NCBI GenBank assembly: GCA_905250025.1
Contig: CAJNOJ010000015.1
Location: 682,001 to 746,000 of the forward strand
DNA: 64,000 nt
Source: Adineta ricciae
Taxonomy: Eukaryota; Rotifera; Eurotatoria; Adinetida; Adinetidae
Direction: 5' to 3'
Position 1 is the first letter of the stretch; each line of letters starts with the position of its first letter. Under the pieces are notes generated by a model. The model was not told where the DNA came from. It searched no databases and saw only the letters and a program-made list of their open reading frames with translations. Positions 12,197 to 25,017 of this stretch are shown here, in pieces. Made by a program: the position numbers and the translations under genes.

Positions 12197-13595
12197 TCAC
12201 ACGTAGGATTCAAATGCATACTTATTTTCGTATGTTAGATATGTTAATAGGCGATCAGTCATCGATGGATATATGGAAAAGTGCTTGATATCGTTCGGAA
12301 AGTGTTCTACATGCATTTTGATTTTTAAACGACAGAGAGATTTCAATGTTCCACAGCATGTTTCTTGTTGACAACGAATAATTGTATCGAAGAAGTTAAT
12401 GAAGCCAATTTTTTTGTTCTCCAACTTCTTATTGACGAATTGGTATGCATCCGATTGAAGAAGTAGTTTTATTTGTCGCATATCAAAATGAACTTCACCA
12501 TTATCAAATAGTTTACGGAGAAATTTACTAAATATAGATGTATCTTGACCCGTGTGAGGGTTTTCAGAGCTAGAAGAGCACAGAGAAGAAATTGGCATCA
12601 TTAAATATGGAAGAATTTTGTCGAAACCTTAAAGCTGCTGATGGATATGGAAAGAGCATGTCCGTTGAACGTGAACTGATAAAAAATTCACGATGATGTG
12701 TTGAAAGGTAATAAATGGCAATAATCTCCACGAAATAACCGAGTATCTTCTGTCGAATACTATTTGAACTGCATTTATTATTTGTGATGATTATAAATAT
12801 ATCACGTAAACGGTACTTCAATACGAAGCATGCTAAAAATAAAACGAGTCGAATTGAGAAAATTAGTTCATAGGAAAGAACTCTCGTCGTTCGATTGAGA
12901 AATTAACAGTCATTTTGACATCGACAACTTCAATGTGTACGTCAAGTCTAAGTAGGTAATAAAGATTTCATTAGAGCAAAATTGATTTCTGTATAAGGGT
13001 CGCACTTCGCTTTAGAATAATAATCAGATGTATATAGGATCGATAGAGGGGCAAATTCGACTGAATATGCAATAGATGTGAAAGTCTACTAACCGAGTTC
13101 AAGCAGAATGTCCACGTCGAATTCATTCCAGATGAAACTAGTATAATTGTTAAACAGAGATGAATAAGTGGAACGAGCGATGGTTGGTGGTGAATATTCA
13201 AAGAATGATTTTGAGATTTTACCATTGGATATGAAGAATTGATGTAAGGAATGGTAGAGTTGTTCGGTACGACCATCCATATAATTGGGATTTAGCTTTT
13301 GACAGAGTATGTAAAGTAGATATTGATCGACAATGGTGTTACCAAACTGATCAGATGCATTCGGCATGATTGTGTTCGTGTTGTTTGTTGTTGCATTCAT
13401 TTGTAACTTCAAGCGTGACGAAAATGCGTCGTTCAATGTGGTATCGATGTACTCGAGCATGTTTGGTTGATGTTCTGATCGACAGAGACGTGGCCGATTA
13501 GTTGAGCCACTTGTTGATGAAATTGTATGTGTCATCAAACTTGATAAATATTGGTCACGGCGATAATCGAACACAGTGATATGGGAAGAGTTCAC
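12197..13595 (-). CDS. SOCS-box protein (ASB-like), gene model incomplete
   Basis: The last coding segment, ending at 12197, carries a good SOCS box (LKSLCRLKIKMHVEHFPNDI, then SIYPSMTDRLLTYLTY), which docks Elongin B/C and Cullin-5. A first visible coding block runs 13094-13595. Its open frame begins directly after an acceptor-like TTTACAG with a GTG codon, so the true start probably lies in an unseen upstream exon, or is the in-frame ATG about 20 codons in. A second exon starts at 13060 (VEFAPLSILYTSDYYSK), reminiscent of the single degenerate ankyrin unit in ASB17-type proteins. A third block (about 12625-12830) joins the SOCS exon if GTTTCG at 12624 is used as donor. The linkage between about 13006 and 12830 could not be solved with standard splice sites. 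Confidence 0.55.
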
Positions 13596-13681
13596 CTGTA
13601 AAGTTCGCTTTTGTTAGGCTTTTCTTTGCGAGAGTAATCACTTATAAATAGGAAAAAAAAAGAATCAAAAGAAAAAAAGAG

Positions 13682-13702
13682 ATTATTATTATTATTATTA
13701 TT
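13682..13702. repeat. (ATT)n microsatellite
   Basis: Seven tandem ATT units, visible directly. Confidence 0.9.
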
Positions 13703-14119
13703 CATTCAATACTTAAGTGAATAAGTTTTTTGTCTCTCTCCGCTAATAATTGATTTGTCTCGCGTTTTTGTTCTTCGTCAAGATGTGAATATGTTTGATT
13801 AATTCAACATTTCTTTTGTATGGAATCAGTGTTACATTGATAATGATAATAATAATAATGATGATAGTGGTGTGAGAACAAGAGATAAATCGAAGGCAAG
13901 ATGGTCGACGGGAATAAATAACAGATGAATTAAAAGTCCCGAAAGCAAATGCTTGTGATTCGCATTTGATGGTTTAAGAAAGAGCGGTTTTTTTTTCAAC
14001 AGAATAGAAAACAACAGTCTTTACACGGTGTCATCAATTGCAAAGCAGAAGAATAATGCAAACAAACAAAGATGAATAGTGCACCGTAGTACTCTCATTT
14101 CTCCCTTGTATCCGGAATT

Positions 14120-14159
14120 TCTCTCCTTCTCCTTCTCCTTCTTCTTCTTCTTCTTCTTT
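14120..14159. repeat. CTT-rich simple repeat
   Basis: Repeated CTCCTT and CTT units over about 40 nt. Confidence 0.85.
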
Positions 14160-15346
14160 CATCGAGAATGTGCCCGACTGACGATGACAGAAATGAAAAA
14201 CAAGATGATGAAGGGAAAAATAGAAAAGAAAAAGACTGAGTTCTTCCCAACTAATTGCCTAGTGATACTCGCTAGGGTACTCCCATTCATTCACTCACCA
14301 GATCGATAACAGCAACAACGATGCAATGACTTATCGTTTTTCAGTCGATAGAAATAATGTTTTGCCACTCTCTCTCTTTCTCTTGTATTCCGGATGTTAT
14401 TTCGAGTTGCAATACTAGTTTATAATCAACTACCGCACTCGTTTGCCGTTTATCTTTGATAATCACATTGTTATTGATCATCGGCGTTGCATTTAAATAC
14501 AATACACACATATATAATTGTAACATCCATCGACCGTCAACTTCGACTACATATATCTCTTCGGCAAAAGCTCTCATTAGATGAGGATTTCCAGTGACGA
14601 AAAAAGACCGGTGAGCGAGAGAAACAGAAACACACAAACAATAATTAATTCCGTAATACCATCCGGATTAAGATGAATATCAATTGTTCATGTTCGACTT
14701 TTTTTTGTTGTTGTTTATTGAGATCATTTAACTTGCCTATTTTTCTTGTTGAGGAAAAACATCGGCTGTCGCCGCTCAGTCGCGATGAATTCAATTTTCG
14801 CATGTCTCACTGCGAACGATTGCCGTTTCATCAGCACACAAAAACATAACTTTAATCCAAGATTTTTCGCATTGATAACTTCTTAATTGATAATGGCACG
14901 ATGCCAAAAGCAATTTAAATCATCGACTTGCTTTTCTTTTGCGGTCTAAAACATGATACAAGAGTTTTTTTTTTGTAAACATCCCTTTTTGCTTTTGTTC
15001 GTATCGAAAAAGAAAAACAAATAAACACAAATGTGTTGAAGACAATGATTGAAGTAGGATTTTTTTTTCTTCTTTTGCTGATGAATAAACAATGAACAAA
15101 GACAAAAAACAAATGTGTAAAGCGAGCACCAGCAGACAAACAAACAAACAAAAAACAAAGAGGAGAAGAGACGAGGAAAGGTCTTCATTTGATCACTGTT
15201 CCAGATGAGATAAATGAGTTGTTTCTTTTTCTTTCTTGTTTTCGAATTTGTTCGACTAAGTAAGGCAAACCGATGCAAAGGAAAAACATGCAATGCATTT
15301 CTTTGAGAACGCCAACAGAAGAAGAATCTTATCACTTGAGATCAAC

Positions 15347-15379
15347 GCACACACACACGCACACACGCACGCACACGCA
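15347..15379. repeat. CA-rich microsatellite with CG interruptions
   Basis: ACAC runs interrupted by GC over about 33 nt. Confidence 0.85.
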
Positions 15380-15865
15380 GCAAAAGAAGAAGAGTAAAGA
15401 TTATAGTGCCATTCGACTATGAAACACACGAACACGCGCGTATACAAACGATTGTTTGTAAAAACGATACAAAGATTTGAGTGAATAGAAAGGAACGAAA
15501 ATGACGATTTCTAAAAGAGACAAATCTTGAGGAAGAAACGAACGAGAAGGCAAATGTTCATCTTAAAAAGGAGTCTATTAACAAAACAAAACCTCACACC
15601 CACAAGGAGAGACAGAGCGAGAACAGTGCATAAAACAGAAGGAGAGTAAACGATTCAAATTGAGAAGTATTGATTTCATATTGAACATGACGAACGTAGA
15701 TGAAGAGGAAGAAAATGAGTCTGTCATTTGAAACACAAACAAAATTAGGATTTAGAAGAATAGAAAGAAAAAAATACTTTTTCTTTGTTTCTTTAGTTTT
15801 TTTTTCTTCATTGAGACGAGTTAATTTCACGTCGCTATCTATCTGCCTCTCTATTATTTTCTGCT

Positions 15866-18800
15866 CTAAACAGGTACACTTCCGATCATCACTTTCGATA
15901 CAAAATTAACAATGGCTGTTGATGGTTGGGTCCGATCAATTTCAGCAAAGATGTGACATTCATTTTCGGGTTGATTTGAGCGATTATTACCATTAATTTT
16001 CTTTGAAACAAAACCAAAGCATCTAATAAAAAAGAAACTTGAAATCTTTCTGTACGAAAAAAGAACTGTCTGCGTCTACTTTGCTCGTGGTAACATTTCT
16101 AAATCCGACATTTGATGTGTCCAATAACGATCGGTTTCATAATCCACACCACAATAAGTGACATATTCCTTTGGAAAATGTCGTCGAGAAAATAATCTAA
16201 ATAATCCGGCATGTCTTTCTCATTAGTTTATTAGTTGACTACCTACTTTTTCTTTGTATCGGTTAATGTTATGCCGGTGCTTGATACTTTGAAATGAACT
16301 ATCGTCGCCTGCAGACGGTCCGCATTATCAAATGTTGCACGTAATGCTTTATTTAAAGCCATTTGACCAGATAATGATTCGACATCGACATTATTCAAGT
16401 AGAGAACATTACAAGCTAGAATTGACAAGCAAGAAAGTCGAACGGAAAATTTCTCTCCTCCAAAGTTGATTACCAGCTCCTTTTTCTAACAAATCTTTAA
16501 CCGAGAGTTTCTTGCTCGTATCATGCTGTTGATTCGATGCTACACGATAATCTTCCGTGATATCGGCAACTGGTACGAGTAATTTGATTGGTAAGGCAAG
16601 AGGTGTAATTGAATGTTGATAGACTAAAGCTGAGAGATTGACTAAAAACAAACAAAAGAACAGATATATACATGGAAAACAAAACTAATAAACAATATCA
16701 TGATATTGAAGAGTGAATATGATTTGACGTGCTTTCAAGATACTCCTACTCAAGTGTTCTCTACTGAGAAATCTCTCGAAAAGAAGAATTTCTTTTTCCT
16801 TCCGTACCAAAATCTGGCTCGTTTTGACAGCCTTTCAATCTGACGTGTCCAGTTGGTGTTCGTTCGATGAGATAATGTCGAACTAACTCAGCATTGGGAT
16901 CGGCGCCATTTTTTGCTTGAATGCCAACTGGTAATGTCTCGACTTTAACTGCTAAGCCATATGAACCTGGAAAACCTTGACTATCTCGAATAAGAAATGT
17001 TCCCGCTGGTTTCGATTTCAATAAATTGATAGCTACGAAGACAGAAAGTGAAGTTAATCAAATGAGTGATTCAATATTCATTAGGTACCATCTTCACGTG
17101 ACATTTTCTCTTTATACCAAAATTGACTGACATTATGTGCTTGATAAGCACCATTACGATGTACATCAGTTTCTAAAAGTAAAATCAAACAAACTCAATG
17201 ACTTTGGTCACGCCATATTTCAAGGTCAATGTGTCATTTTTGATTAATTATCGAGAAAAGTAGGAAAATCCACCTGGACTATGATATTCTCTCTCAGGAG
17301 ATTAGTGCGTAGATATAATGAAAAAAGCGTTTCATCCCAAAAATTTCGAAGATCGAGATAAATGATATTTCAATTAGTCGGCAGCGGAAACGATACCGTG
17401 ATAGAAATTAAGAAGTTCATATTAGTTTCGAAAATCATTTGATAAGAATGATATTTTACCTGTTGCGGAAGAAGCACTTGATCGACGAGAAGTTTCTTCC
17501 TGATTTCGAGAGAATCTACATGCAAAAGGAGTTATTTTCAAATGAAGACGAATGTTTTTCTCTCTCTCATACCCATTGCCCAATCGTGTTTGATTATCTA
17601 AAAATTGAAAAATAAAATGAGTTCGCGTTTGGTTCGAACATAGATGTGAAACACGTACATGATTGATTGGTTACGGGGAACGTAGGTGTTGCGGGCGGTT
17701 TCATATTTGTTTGATTATCTAGTCGTTCGTGGAGTGCAGTTGGTATCTAAGTGAATCAATAGGAGAACGTTTAGTCTCAATTCTCTAATTCAAGTCGTTT
17801 GAGGGCAGTGAGAAAGGGGTAGACGATCGATCTTTTCCTCCGTTTTCTTACAATATGTGCTGTCGATGAAAACACTTGTGGCTTGCTTGAATTTGATACA
17901 ATCGGTATCATACTTTCGTTCATGATTTGTTGAACGCGAGTAGTTTTTTGCAAAGTGTTTTCACCCGAAGAAAACTTTCTTTTCAATTCGGGCGACGCAG
18001 GCACTTGCGACCTGCTATTACTTGGCGGATTAGATAAACCCACTTGACCAGGAAAAAGATTTGGTAATACTGTGAGATCTTTTCTCATTGTTTCCATTTG
18101 CTGTCTAGCTTCGTGTGTAGACGATGGTATTGGATTTATTGTCTAGATAATAAAGTGGAATGTGATTTTCTTCTTATTTTGTTTTTCAATCACTTGACAT
18201 TCCATGCAATCATCAAAATCATTCGTATGCATGCAAAACTCAATCGAGGACGGGGACAATACGCGCAAACAAAAAAAAAGAGATTCGATTCAACGCGTCT
18301 TACCCTCTTCTGCTGCTGCTGTTGTTGTTGTTGTGTTTTACTCGCAACTGATATATGTTGCTCGGGTAAACGTGATATTGTTGCCGATGCTTCTTGACTG
18401 AAAACAGGTATCGATGTTGAACGTAATTGATCTTGCGAACGGTAACGTTGACTACTATTGTCAACAAACCGTTGTTGTTGCTGCTGTGATACGGGTCTTG
18501 TCATAGTAGCTGATTGCTTGCCGACCCATCCGCTATCACCATATTGAATATCTATTGGCACTGGTCGACGATTGTAACTCTGCTGACGAATATTCATGCC
18601 TGAATCCGTTTCATAACCACCCATATACTCATTTCGGCTACGTAGAGTATGCCCGTTGGATTCATTGAGAAATGCACTGCCGCGTAAATTCGTCGGTACC
18701 GTATTTAAATTTGATGACGAAACCATTCGATTATTTACCACTAGAGTTTCTGGGATTGCTGCCATGCGCGGTGGTAATGTACGTGTCATACGTAATCTGC

Positions 18801-20857
18801 CACTACTAATTAAACCTGTATCAGTATCATAACCATCTGGTCGTAACATTGTGCGATGAGTACCCCCACTAGTGCCACCCGCGTAGCTGTCATGATGACG
18901 TTCACGTACAAAATGCATCGGTTGTTGAGGATGTTGTTGTGGAGGATAATACGGATAATGCATTGGTCCTACTGGTGGTGGTGGTGGTTCATGCATCGAT
19001 AGTGTTGATGATGCACCTCCATAGTATCGCGGCCCATAGCCACGAGATGTAACTACACCTGTATCTGTCTCATAACCAGAATAATCGTGTCCACGTACAC
19101 GTAAACCACCCGATGGTAATGTCGATCGTGAATAATGATAATATTCTGGTGGTGGTAGTGGTGGATGTGTATCGAGTTGTGTACGTGAAGGTGAGCGAAC
19201 TAAATCCATTCGACGTAGTTCAATGGGCCCATCTGGTGGCGGTTCCGATGTTGCACGAAAATGCGTTGGAATAGCGGTTGTTGATGCTGATGTTACAGTT
19301 GTTGTATAACCATCTGTTCATTAAGGAAAAAAATACAGACATCATCGGTTATTTTGTCAAATAACAATCTTTTTTCGTTCTGTACCTCGATTATCTTGTC
19401 GACTGTATGGTCTCCTTGATGATAGTGTACTTGTTGGACTATCAGTTCGCATTAATCTAATTGGAAATCGTACGCGTGTTGGATCCATCTAAACATACAT
19501 ACACCAATAATGACTTTGTCGTTAATCGATAAATCAACATTGATAAAAAAACCTGTCAATGTTCATTCTATTCGTTTAAATTTATGATTTTCTTTGTCTT
19601 TCAGTTTTGATTATCATTCTTCTGATGTTCGATGATGTTCTGTTTCTCTTTCTCGTCCTTTAATCTATCTCTCTTTACGTAATCTCTTCTAGTCTTCCCA
19701 TGTAACACATAGATAATCAATAGATCGCTTTTGTTTCCTTCAACTGCCTATTGCTGACATTGAAAGTGAGAAATGACGAATGTTATTGTACTAATATTCG
19801 TCTCTTATGATCATTCTTTTTTACGTACGCGATGAATTGAGTCTGTGTACGCAGCACTTGAGCTGTATGTTCGACGATTATTCATTGGATTTTGATGATG
19901 GATTGGTATATCTGTGGCCCATGCTGTTTGGTGTGTTCGTTGCTGTTGTGAACGTTTTCTCAGAGTATTTTGCACACTTTCTAATAAAGAATCAATTAAT
20001 TGTTCATCGATGGATAAATGATCACGTGATGCAGTTTTCTGAGTCGGCTTATTTGTAGTAGTTGTTGTCGTCACAGATGATGAACTTGTGATCGGTATAT
20101 CTGTGACACCATTAGTTGAACTGCTACCGACGCCACGTTTGATACGTATGCGCTCTTCACGTGTTGTTTTCGAACGCTGTTCTTCACGTTGCACACCGTT
20201 CGATGATAAAGATGAACCATCAATAAGGCCACTGACTGTGTTCGCATCGAAATCATTACGTTTTTGATTATTCAACGTTGATGCTTGCGTGTAAGATGAA
20301 GCTCGAATTGATGAAGGTAGTTTCGAATTTGAATTATTTTCGTTACTGTCATTATCTGAACGACGATGGTACGAATAGGAAGATGATGACGACGTGGTCG
20401 GATATTTAGTATTAGTATTATTATTGTTATTAACATTGATGTTAACAGAATTATTATTTCGATTACTTGAACTACTACCGACTGGTCGGTTGACTTCGGA
20501 AAGTAGATCTTTTACAAGATCATCGAGCTGATCAACATCGGATCGAAGTTTGCTTGACTGTGGTATAGACATGGTTTCGTTCGGAGGATTGAATGAGATT
20601 GGCAGCGAAATGCCGCCGTCGTTGATTTTACTGACACCGATGTTGCTAGTAGGTAAGAAAGTAGGAGATACAGTGGATGTCGACGGAGAAAAAGAAGATG
20701 GTGAGGTACTAGTTATTTGTACAGGCAAACGAGTAGTCGTTCGAGTTGCTTGGGATGGAGAGAAAGAAAGAGAGGAAGAAAAAAGAGTAGCCGGCGTAGC
20801 AGTAGTCGTTGTATTAGTGGCGTTGTTAGAATGATTGACTTGCACGTTTTTGTACAT
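15866..20857 (-). CDS. TNS: Tensin-like adaptor: long disordered region + SH2 + PTB
   Basis: Thirteen exons: 19829-20857, 19386-19488, 18304-19313, 17852-18142, 17659-17746, 17573-17597 (25 nt), 17460-17515, 17089-17172, 16808-17032, 16474-16641, 16247-16415, 16080-16196, 15866-16022. All phases agree, giving about 1173 aa. Residues 880-985 are a tensin-type SH2 (FWYKEKMSRE, phosphotyrosine-binding Arg in FLIRDS, NLSALVYQHS). Residues 1030-1170 are the tensin PTB (AACNVLYLNNVDVESL, ATIVHFKVSSTGITLTD, FSRRHFP, CFGFVSKK, AIVNFV). Tensins link integrin beta tails to actin. The vertebrate N-terminal PTEN-like phosphatase/C2 module is absent; the first 860 residues are Ser/Thr/Asn/Pro-rich. They include an LD-like stretch (QLDDLVKDLLSEV, about 105-120) and three GY[ED]TD[TS]G copies near 450, 536 and 608. 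An acceptor-like TCTTTTAG ends three nt before the ATG. Further 5' exons cannot be excluded. Confidence 0.9.
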
Positions 20858-20953
20858 AACCTAAAAGAGAAGAGAAAAAGAAAGAATAGAATCAAAGAAT
20901 AACATTACTAATGTGCTGGTGCCACTACAGCATTCATTAGAGAACGTGAAACG

Positions 20954-20979
20954 CGAAGAAGAAGAAGAAGAAGAAGAAA
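20954..20979. repeat. (GAA)n microsatellite
   Basis: Eight tandem GAA units about 100 nt upstream of the tensin-like ATG. Confidence 0.9.
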
Positions 20980-22641
20980 AAGGAGCGACAAAGAGAACGA
21001 AAGAAAGACTACTATTTCTCGTGAAAGAAGACGGACAGTAGGACTAGTTGGATTTATTCTTCTATCTTTCTTTAGTAGTACCATTCCTGTTGTAATATGC
21101 GTTCTCTTTTTCTCTTTCTCTTCTTGTTCTTTTCTTGTTACATATATATATATATACGTGTGTGTATGTATGCTTAGAGATTTTTACGTAACCCTTCCTC
21201 ATCTCTCTTCATGGTATTCAGACGAGGGCGCTGTCGGTCCGTCCACTGCTTCAGTAGTCGCCTACACAATGGCATCAACGACTTGTACTCAGTTCGTCCG
21301 TTCGCTATCATGCTGCATTACTCTATCTAACATATGCTTGCATGTATATGGTGACGTGGAAGAGAGAAAGAAGAGTAAAAAAGAATTACTGCCATAGTTC
21401 GCATGTATAGACTCGTAGATATATATACATAAATGTATGCATATAAGCAATAAATCGGCTTAGAAAAGTTTGATAAAGCCAAAAGAGTAAGCAGAAGATG
21501 AACATATATCATTCTGAATATCAGATACGATTAGATATAGATAATGCTAATATAGGTACTAAAAACGAGACTATGTCATGAAGTATTTAGATAACTTATT
21601 CAAAGAGAAAACAGAGATGTACTATGACCTTTTGGAAAATTTCTAATATCTCTAACAATGCACCTATAATAATATTAATCCAACTGCTGAAAGAATATAT
21701 ATCGTTGATAGTTTGATTTATATATATATGTATATGTACATACCAATCAAACGATGATCAAGCCATCGTCGAGTGTTATACACATAAGTGCAGGTCAACT
21801 GTTGGGTTATTATACTTTTGTCAACGGATAGCAGCAGTTAACGTCGTTGCCGTCAAAATTCATTCATCTGAAAACAAAAGTCAGCGTTGAAGAAAGACAT
21901 GAATAGAATGAAGATGAAGAAACGAAGAAAGTAATCAATGCAAAAAAGACATTACAGACAAAGGACAATCACGAACAAAGAAGAAAATAAAAACGATTGA
22001 TACGTGGTTTACTTGATTAGAAGCGTAACATTATTCTCTTCTGGTATTAGTTAAAGACAAAAGCCATCTGTGCACGAATATCTCTAATAGAATTCTCTTT
22101 AATGACTACGGACAGCATCGAGAAGAGAAAGAATATTGAAAAGCAATAAGTAAAAATAATCGAACGATAATAGTTGTTGACGAGTGTTGAAAAGTCAAGA
22201 TCTTTTCTTTCTTTTCAATAGAATTCCATCGTTTTCATTGAAAATACGCTATTACGAAGAGAAAAGGAAAACAAAGCACGCAGAATAGATATTGAACTGA
22301 TATATCTCTAAGACAATTAGCATACCTTGTCGATCTTCGATAGTTGCTCATCAATCATATTTCTCACACTGTTTTTACCGTAGTCTTTCTCCCTTTTTTT
22401 TTGTCTATTCATGAGACAAAACCTAATAGAGAAATTCGCTCGTACACGCGTTATATGCGGTGATCAACATCACGCGTGTTGTCTCATCTTTCGATCACGA
22501 CTCGATTTCATTTTTCTCTCATTCTCTCATATGTATAAATCCATATCAAACACACGACCGTCTATGGTGTTCAGTTGAGCAGTAAAGAACTCGTAGGAAA
22601 AATATACGTGTGAGAGAACGATGTATGGCCCACTGCCAAGC

Positions 22642-22675
22642 AATATAAATATATATATATATATATACACATATA
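22642..22675. repeat. (TA)n microsatellite
   Basis: An almost pure AT/TA run of about 30 nt. Confidence 0.9.
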
Positions 22676-22810
22676 CTACTTAACATTTTTTTTTCTTCTC
22701 CTACTTTGTCTCTCTCTCGATGTGCATACGTATATGCGTGCACGATGAACTCATTCGACGTGGGACAGAAAAAAAAGAGTGCACCCTGACCGAGTAGCTC
22801 GCTCTCTTTC

Positions 22811-22852
22811 TACAATGTTGTTGTTGATGATGACGATGATGATGATGATGAA
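22811..22852. repeat. (GAT)n-type simple repeat
   Basis: GTT units followed by GAT/GAC units over about 40 nt. Confidence 0.8.
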
Positions 22853-24050
22853 AGGATGATGGCGATAGCAATGGCCATATAGAAAGAACAACTCGGTTAG
22901 CCTGATGCAAAATCAACAAAAGGACTGATTCACTGTTTACATGTACATTATGTTGTTCAAGAAGATGAAGAAGTAGTCGTAGTCGAATGCACAAATGTTA
23001 TACTAGACCTTCTTTGAACTATCATCATCGTCATCATCACAGAAAGAAAAATCAGAAAAATAGATTGATAACAGCAGTAGTAGGAAATCTTCTATAGTTC
23101 AAGGTTTTTATCTATATACCATTCATCTGAACGTAGTTATACTCGATCAGAACCAACGAGACTATTCTATATACACACCTGGTAAAGATTAATGGTGAAC
23201 AAAAGAGAGAGATGTCGATCTCATCAATAGCTGTACGTGAATAAATACAGATTTTGATATATCAACAATCAAGGGTAAAACAGTGTTAACGACAAAAACA
23301 ACCAGGCGAATCAATGATACATGTATATACATCTATTTATACTTTGTACATGTTAAGTGTTTGATGCACATTTTAATGAAAAGAGAAAAATTTACTTGCG
23401 ATAAAAATCAGATAATATAAATTTATTCATATATTGTCAACATATATATATATTCGATCGACGCCCCAGCTTTGCTATCTATCTCTCCTTCTCTCATCTT
23501 CTATCATCTATATAAATATCGTTTTCGTGCTATGTTCTCATCACCCTTTGGGCATGTTCAACACCACGACAACGAGAGACAAAAGGTCACATACATGATA
23601 AGCTTGCGTAAGCATCTGCGCGAACGTTCGTTGATCAAGGCAATATTGTTGTTTCAACAACGACAAGTCGACAGCGAGTGATTACCAATCGGTTGATTAG
23701 AGTGAGAATTAGAACAACCCAATAACATTAATGATCATCCTCGGGCAGCATATATCCAGCTGAACAAATTTGTCTTCATATTTATTGTGAGGCGGGAATG
23801 AGAGGAGACGAGAAAACGCACTGCATACAAGCATTTTTTCATACCACCAAGAAGAAGAAGAAGCCGTCGACATGTCTGTTGATCGAATATCAAATGGCAT
23901 TCATATGTAAATATGCATGTATATGTATACATATACATATATACATGAGCATAGATCAAAAGAAGGGAACACAAAACTGTACATTCATCTGAAAGAAAGA
24001 AAAAGCAACCTATGATGTAGGAAAAATACATAGTAGTAAGCTTGAATATT

Positions 24051-24056
24051 TTTATT
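24051..24056 (-). terminator. Poly(A) signal (AATAAA on minus strand) of the HAD gene
   Basis: TTTATT on the plus strand lies 27 nt past the HAD stop codon. Confidence 0.5.
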
Positions 24057-24082
24057 GCTTTTTCAAAAAATAGTTCCCTTAA

Positions 24083-25017
24083 CTAGCCTTTTAAAATATC
24101 ATTCGTTAACTGATCATAATTCTTAGTTAAACCGAGAATATCTGGGTAGATCCATTGACAGCCTGCTTCACGTAATAGCTTCTCTTCAAAACCACCACAG
24201 AGAACACCGGCTATTTTCAATTTTGCCGCTCGAGCAGCTAAACTCAAAAATACAATGAATTGATCCTGAAAAATAATTAATCATTCGATTTTAATCTACC
24301 TTGTGCATCCCATGGCGTATCACCAATAACAACAACTCGATCATTTCCAGCATTTTTTAGCAATTTCATTGCTGCTAAGAAGATATCTAAAAATTCCAGA
24401 GTTAGATCTCGATCTTGAAGATCTTATTGTTCATCTTACCAGGATAAGGTTTCGATCGTTTTACATCCTTCGAATTTGAACTTGTTTGACAGTCAACTAG
24501 ATCACTAACTTTGGCGATGTCCTTATAAAGTTCTAATTCATCCTGCTGTGCTGACGATGCCAAAGCAATACGGACATTGCGTTTTTTAATCAGTTCAAAC
24601 AATTCTCGAACACCTGGAAATGGACGAACCTTTTCTAAATAGTTATCTTGAAATAATCGGGCTTTTCGAGCCTTGATCTCTTCTGCGTATTTCTTAATTT
24701 GCTCTTCGGTTGCAAACACAGGCAACAACTGATCAGCAGCTTTGCCAATTTGCATACGAACATCAGGTAGGTTGCACTTGATATTGTAATGCTGTAATGC
24801 GTCGTACCAAGACTTAGCATGGTAATCAACAGTATCGATTAGTGTGCCATCCACATCGAAGATGACAGCATCAAGTTCACGTCGTTTAGTTGAATAATAA
24901 CGAATTGATGTAAATACCTAAAGAAGATTAGTTGAAAGAGGATATGAAGTCGACAAAACGAATGAAGAAGACAGGTACTTGAGGATGAACAATTGATGAA
25001 ACGCGAGATCGAAGCAT
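24083..25017 (-). CDS. HAD-superfamily phosphatase (beta-phosphoglucomutase/CbbY-like)
   Basis: Four exons (24979-25017, 24440-24917, 24300-24386, 24083-24237) give about 252 aa with consistent phases. Motif I is DVDGT with nucleophile Asp34 and acid Asp36. The cap domain follows (about 50-120). Motif II is ALASSA, motif III Lys lies in VKRSKPYPG, and motif IV is IGDTPWDA. This matches haloacid-dehalogenase-like small-molecule phosphatases; the substrate is not predictable. The N-terminus (MLRSRVSSIVHPQVFTSIRY) is basic with Ser/Tyr and few acids, so a mitochondrial targeting sequence is possible. Similar proteins are common in bacteria and plants, so transfer is conceivable, but the gene has ordinary local introns. 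Confidence 0.85.

Larger units (their letters stand above)
13596..15865. other. Long low-complexity intergenic region
   Basis: About 2.3 kb with ATT repeats (13682-13702), CTT-rich DNA (14120-14159), CA/CG-CA repeats (15347-15379) and many A/T runs. A 98-codon open frame on the minus strand at 14341-14637 has no recognisable domain. The region may hold 5' exons or promoter elements of the SOCS-box gene and the 3' UTR of the tensin-like gene, but nothing can be supported. Confidence 0.5.
20858..24082. other. Long gene-poor region upstream of the tensin-like gene
   Basis: About 3.2 kb without a supportable gene. It holds GAA repeats (20954-20979), GAT repeats (about 22811-22852), a TA repeat (22642-22675) and GTATAC/CATATA palindromic stretches (about 23915-23947). 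It lies upstream of the tensin-like start and downstream of the HAD gene, both on the minus strand, so it is a natural place for tensin promoter or distal control elements. No specific site was recognised. Confidence 0.5.

Noticed and set aside
14341-14637. 98-codon minus-strand open frame upstream of the SOCS-box gene
   Set aside because: Some stretches look coding-like, but there is no homology, no clear start context and no exon connection to 13595.
14915-15447. Several overlapping minus-strand frames rich in Phe, Cys and Lys
   Set aside because: Arise from A/T runs and the CA repeat; three frames open simultaneously points to composition, not coding.
17581-17660. GGTTCGAAC motif resembling a tRNA B box
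   Set aside because: No paired arms or A box around it, and it sits in a tensin intron; similarly at 10195.
22701-22994. 97-codon minus-strand frame with a His run
   Set aside because: The His run is the translation of the GAT microsatellite at 22811-22852; no domain.
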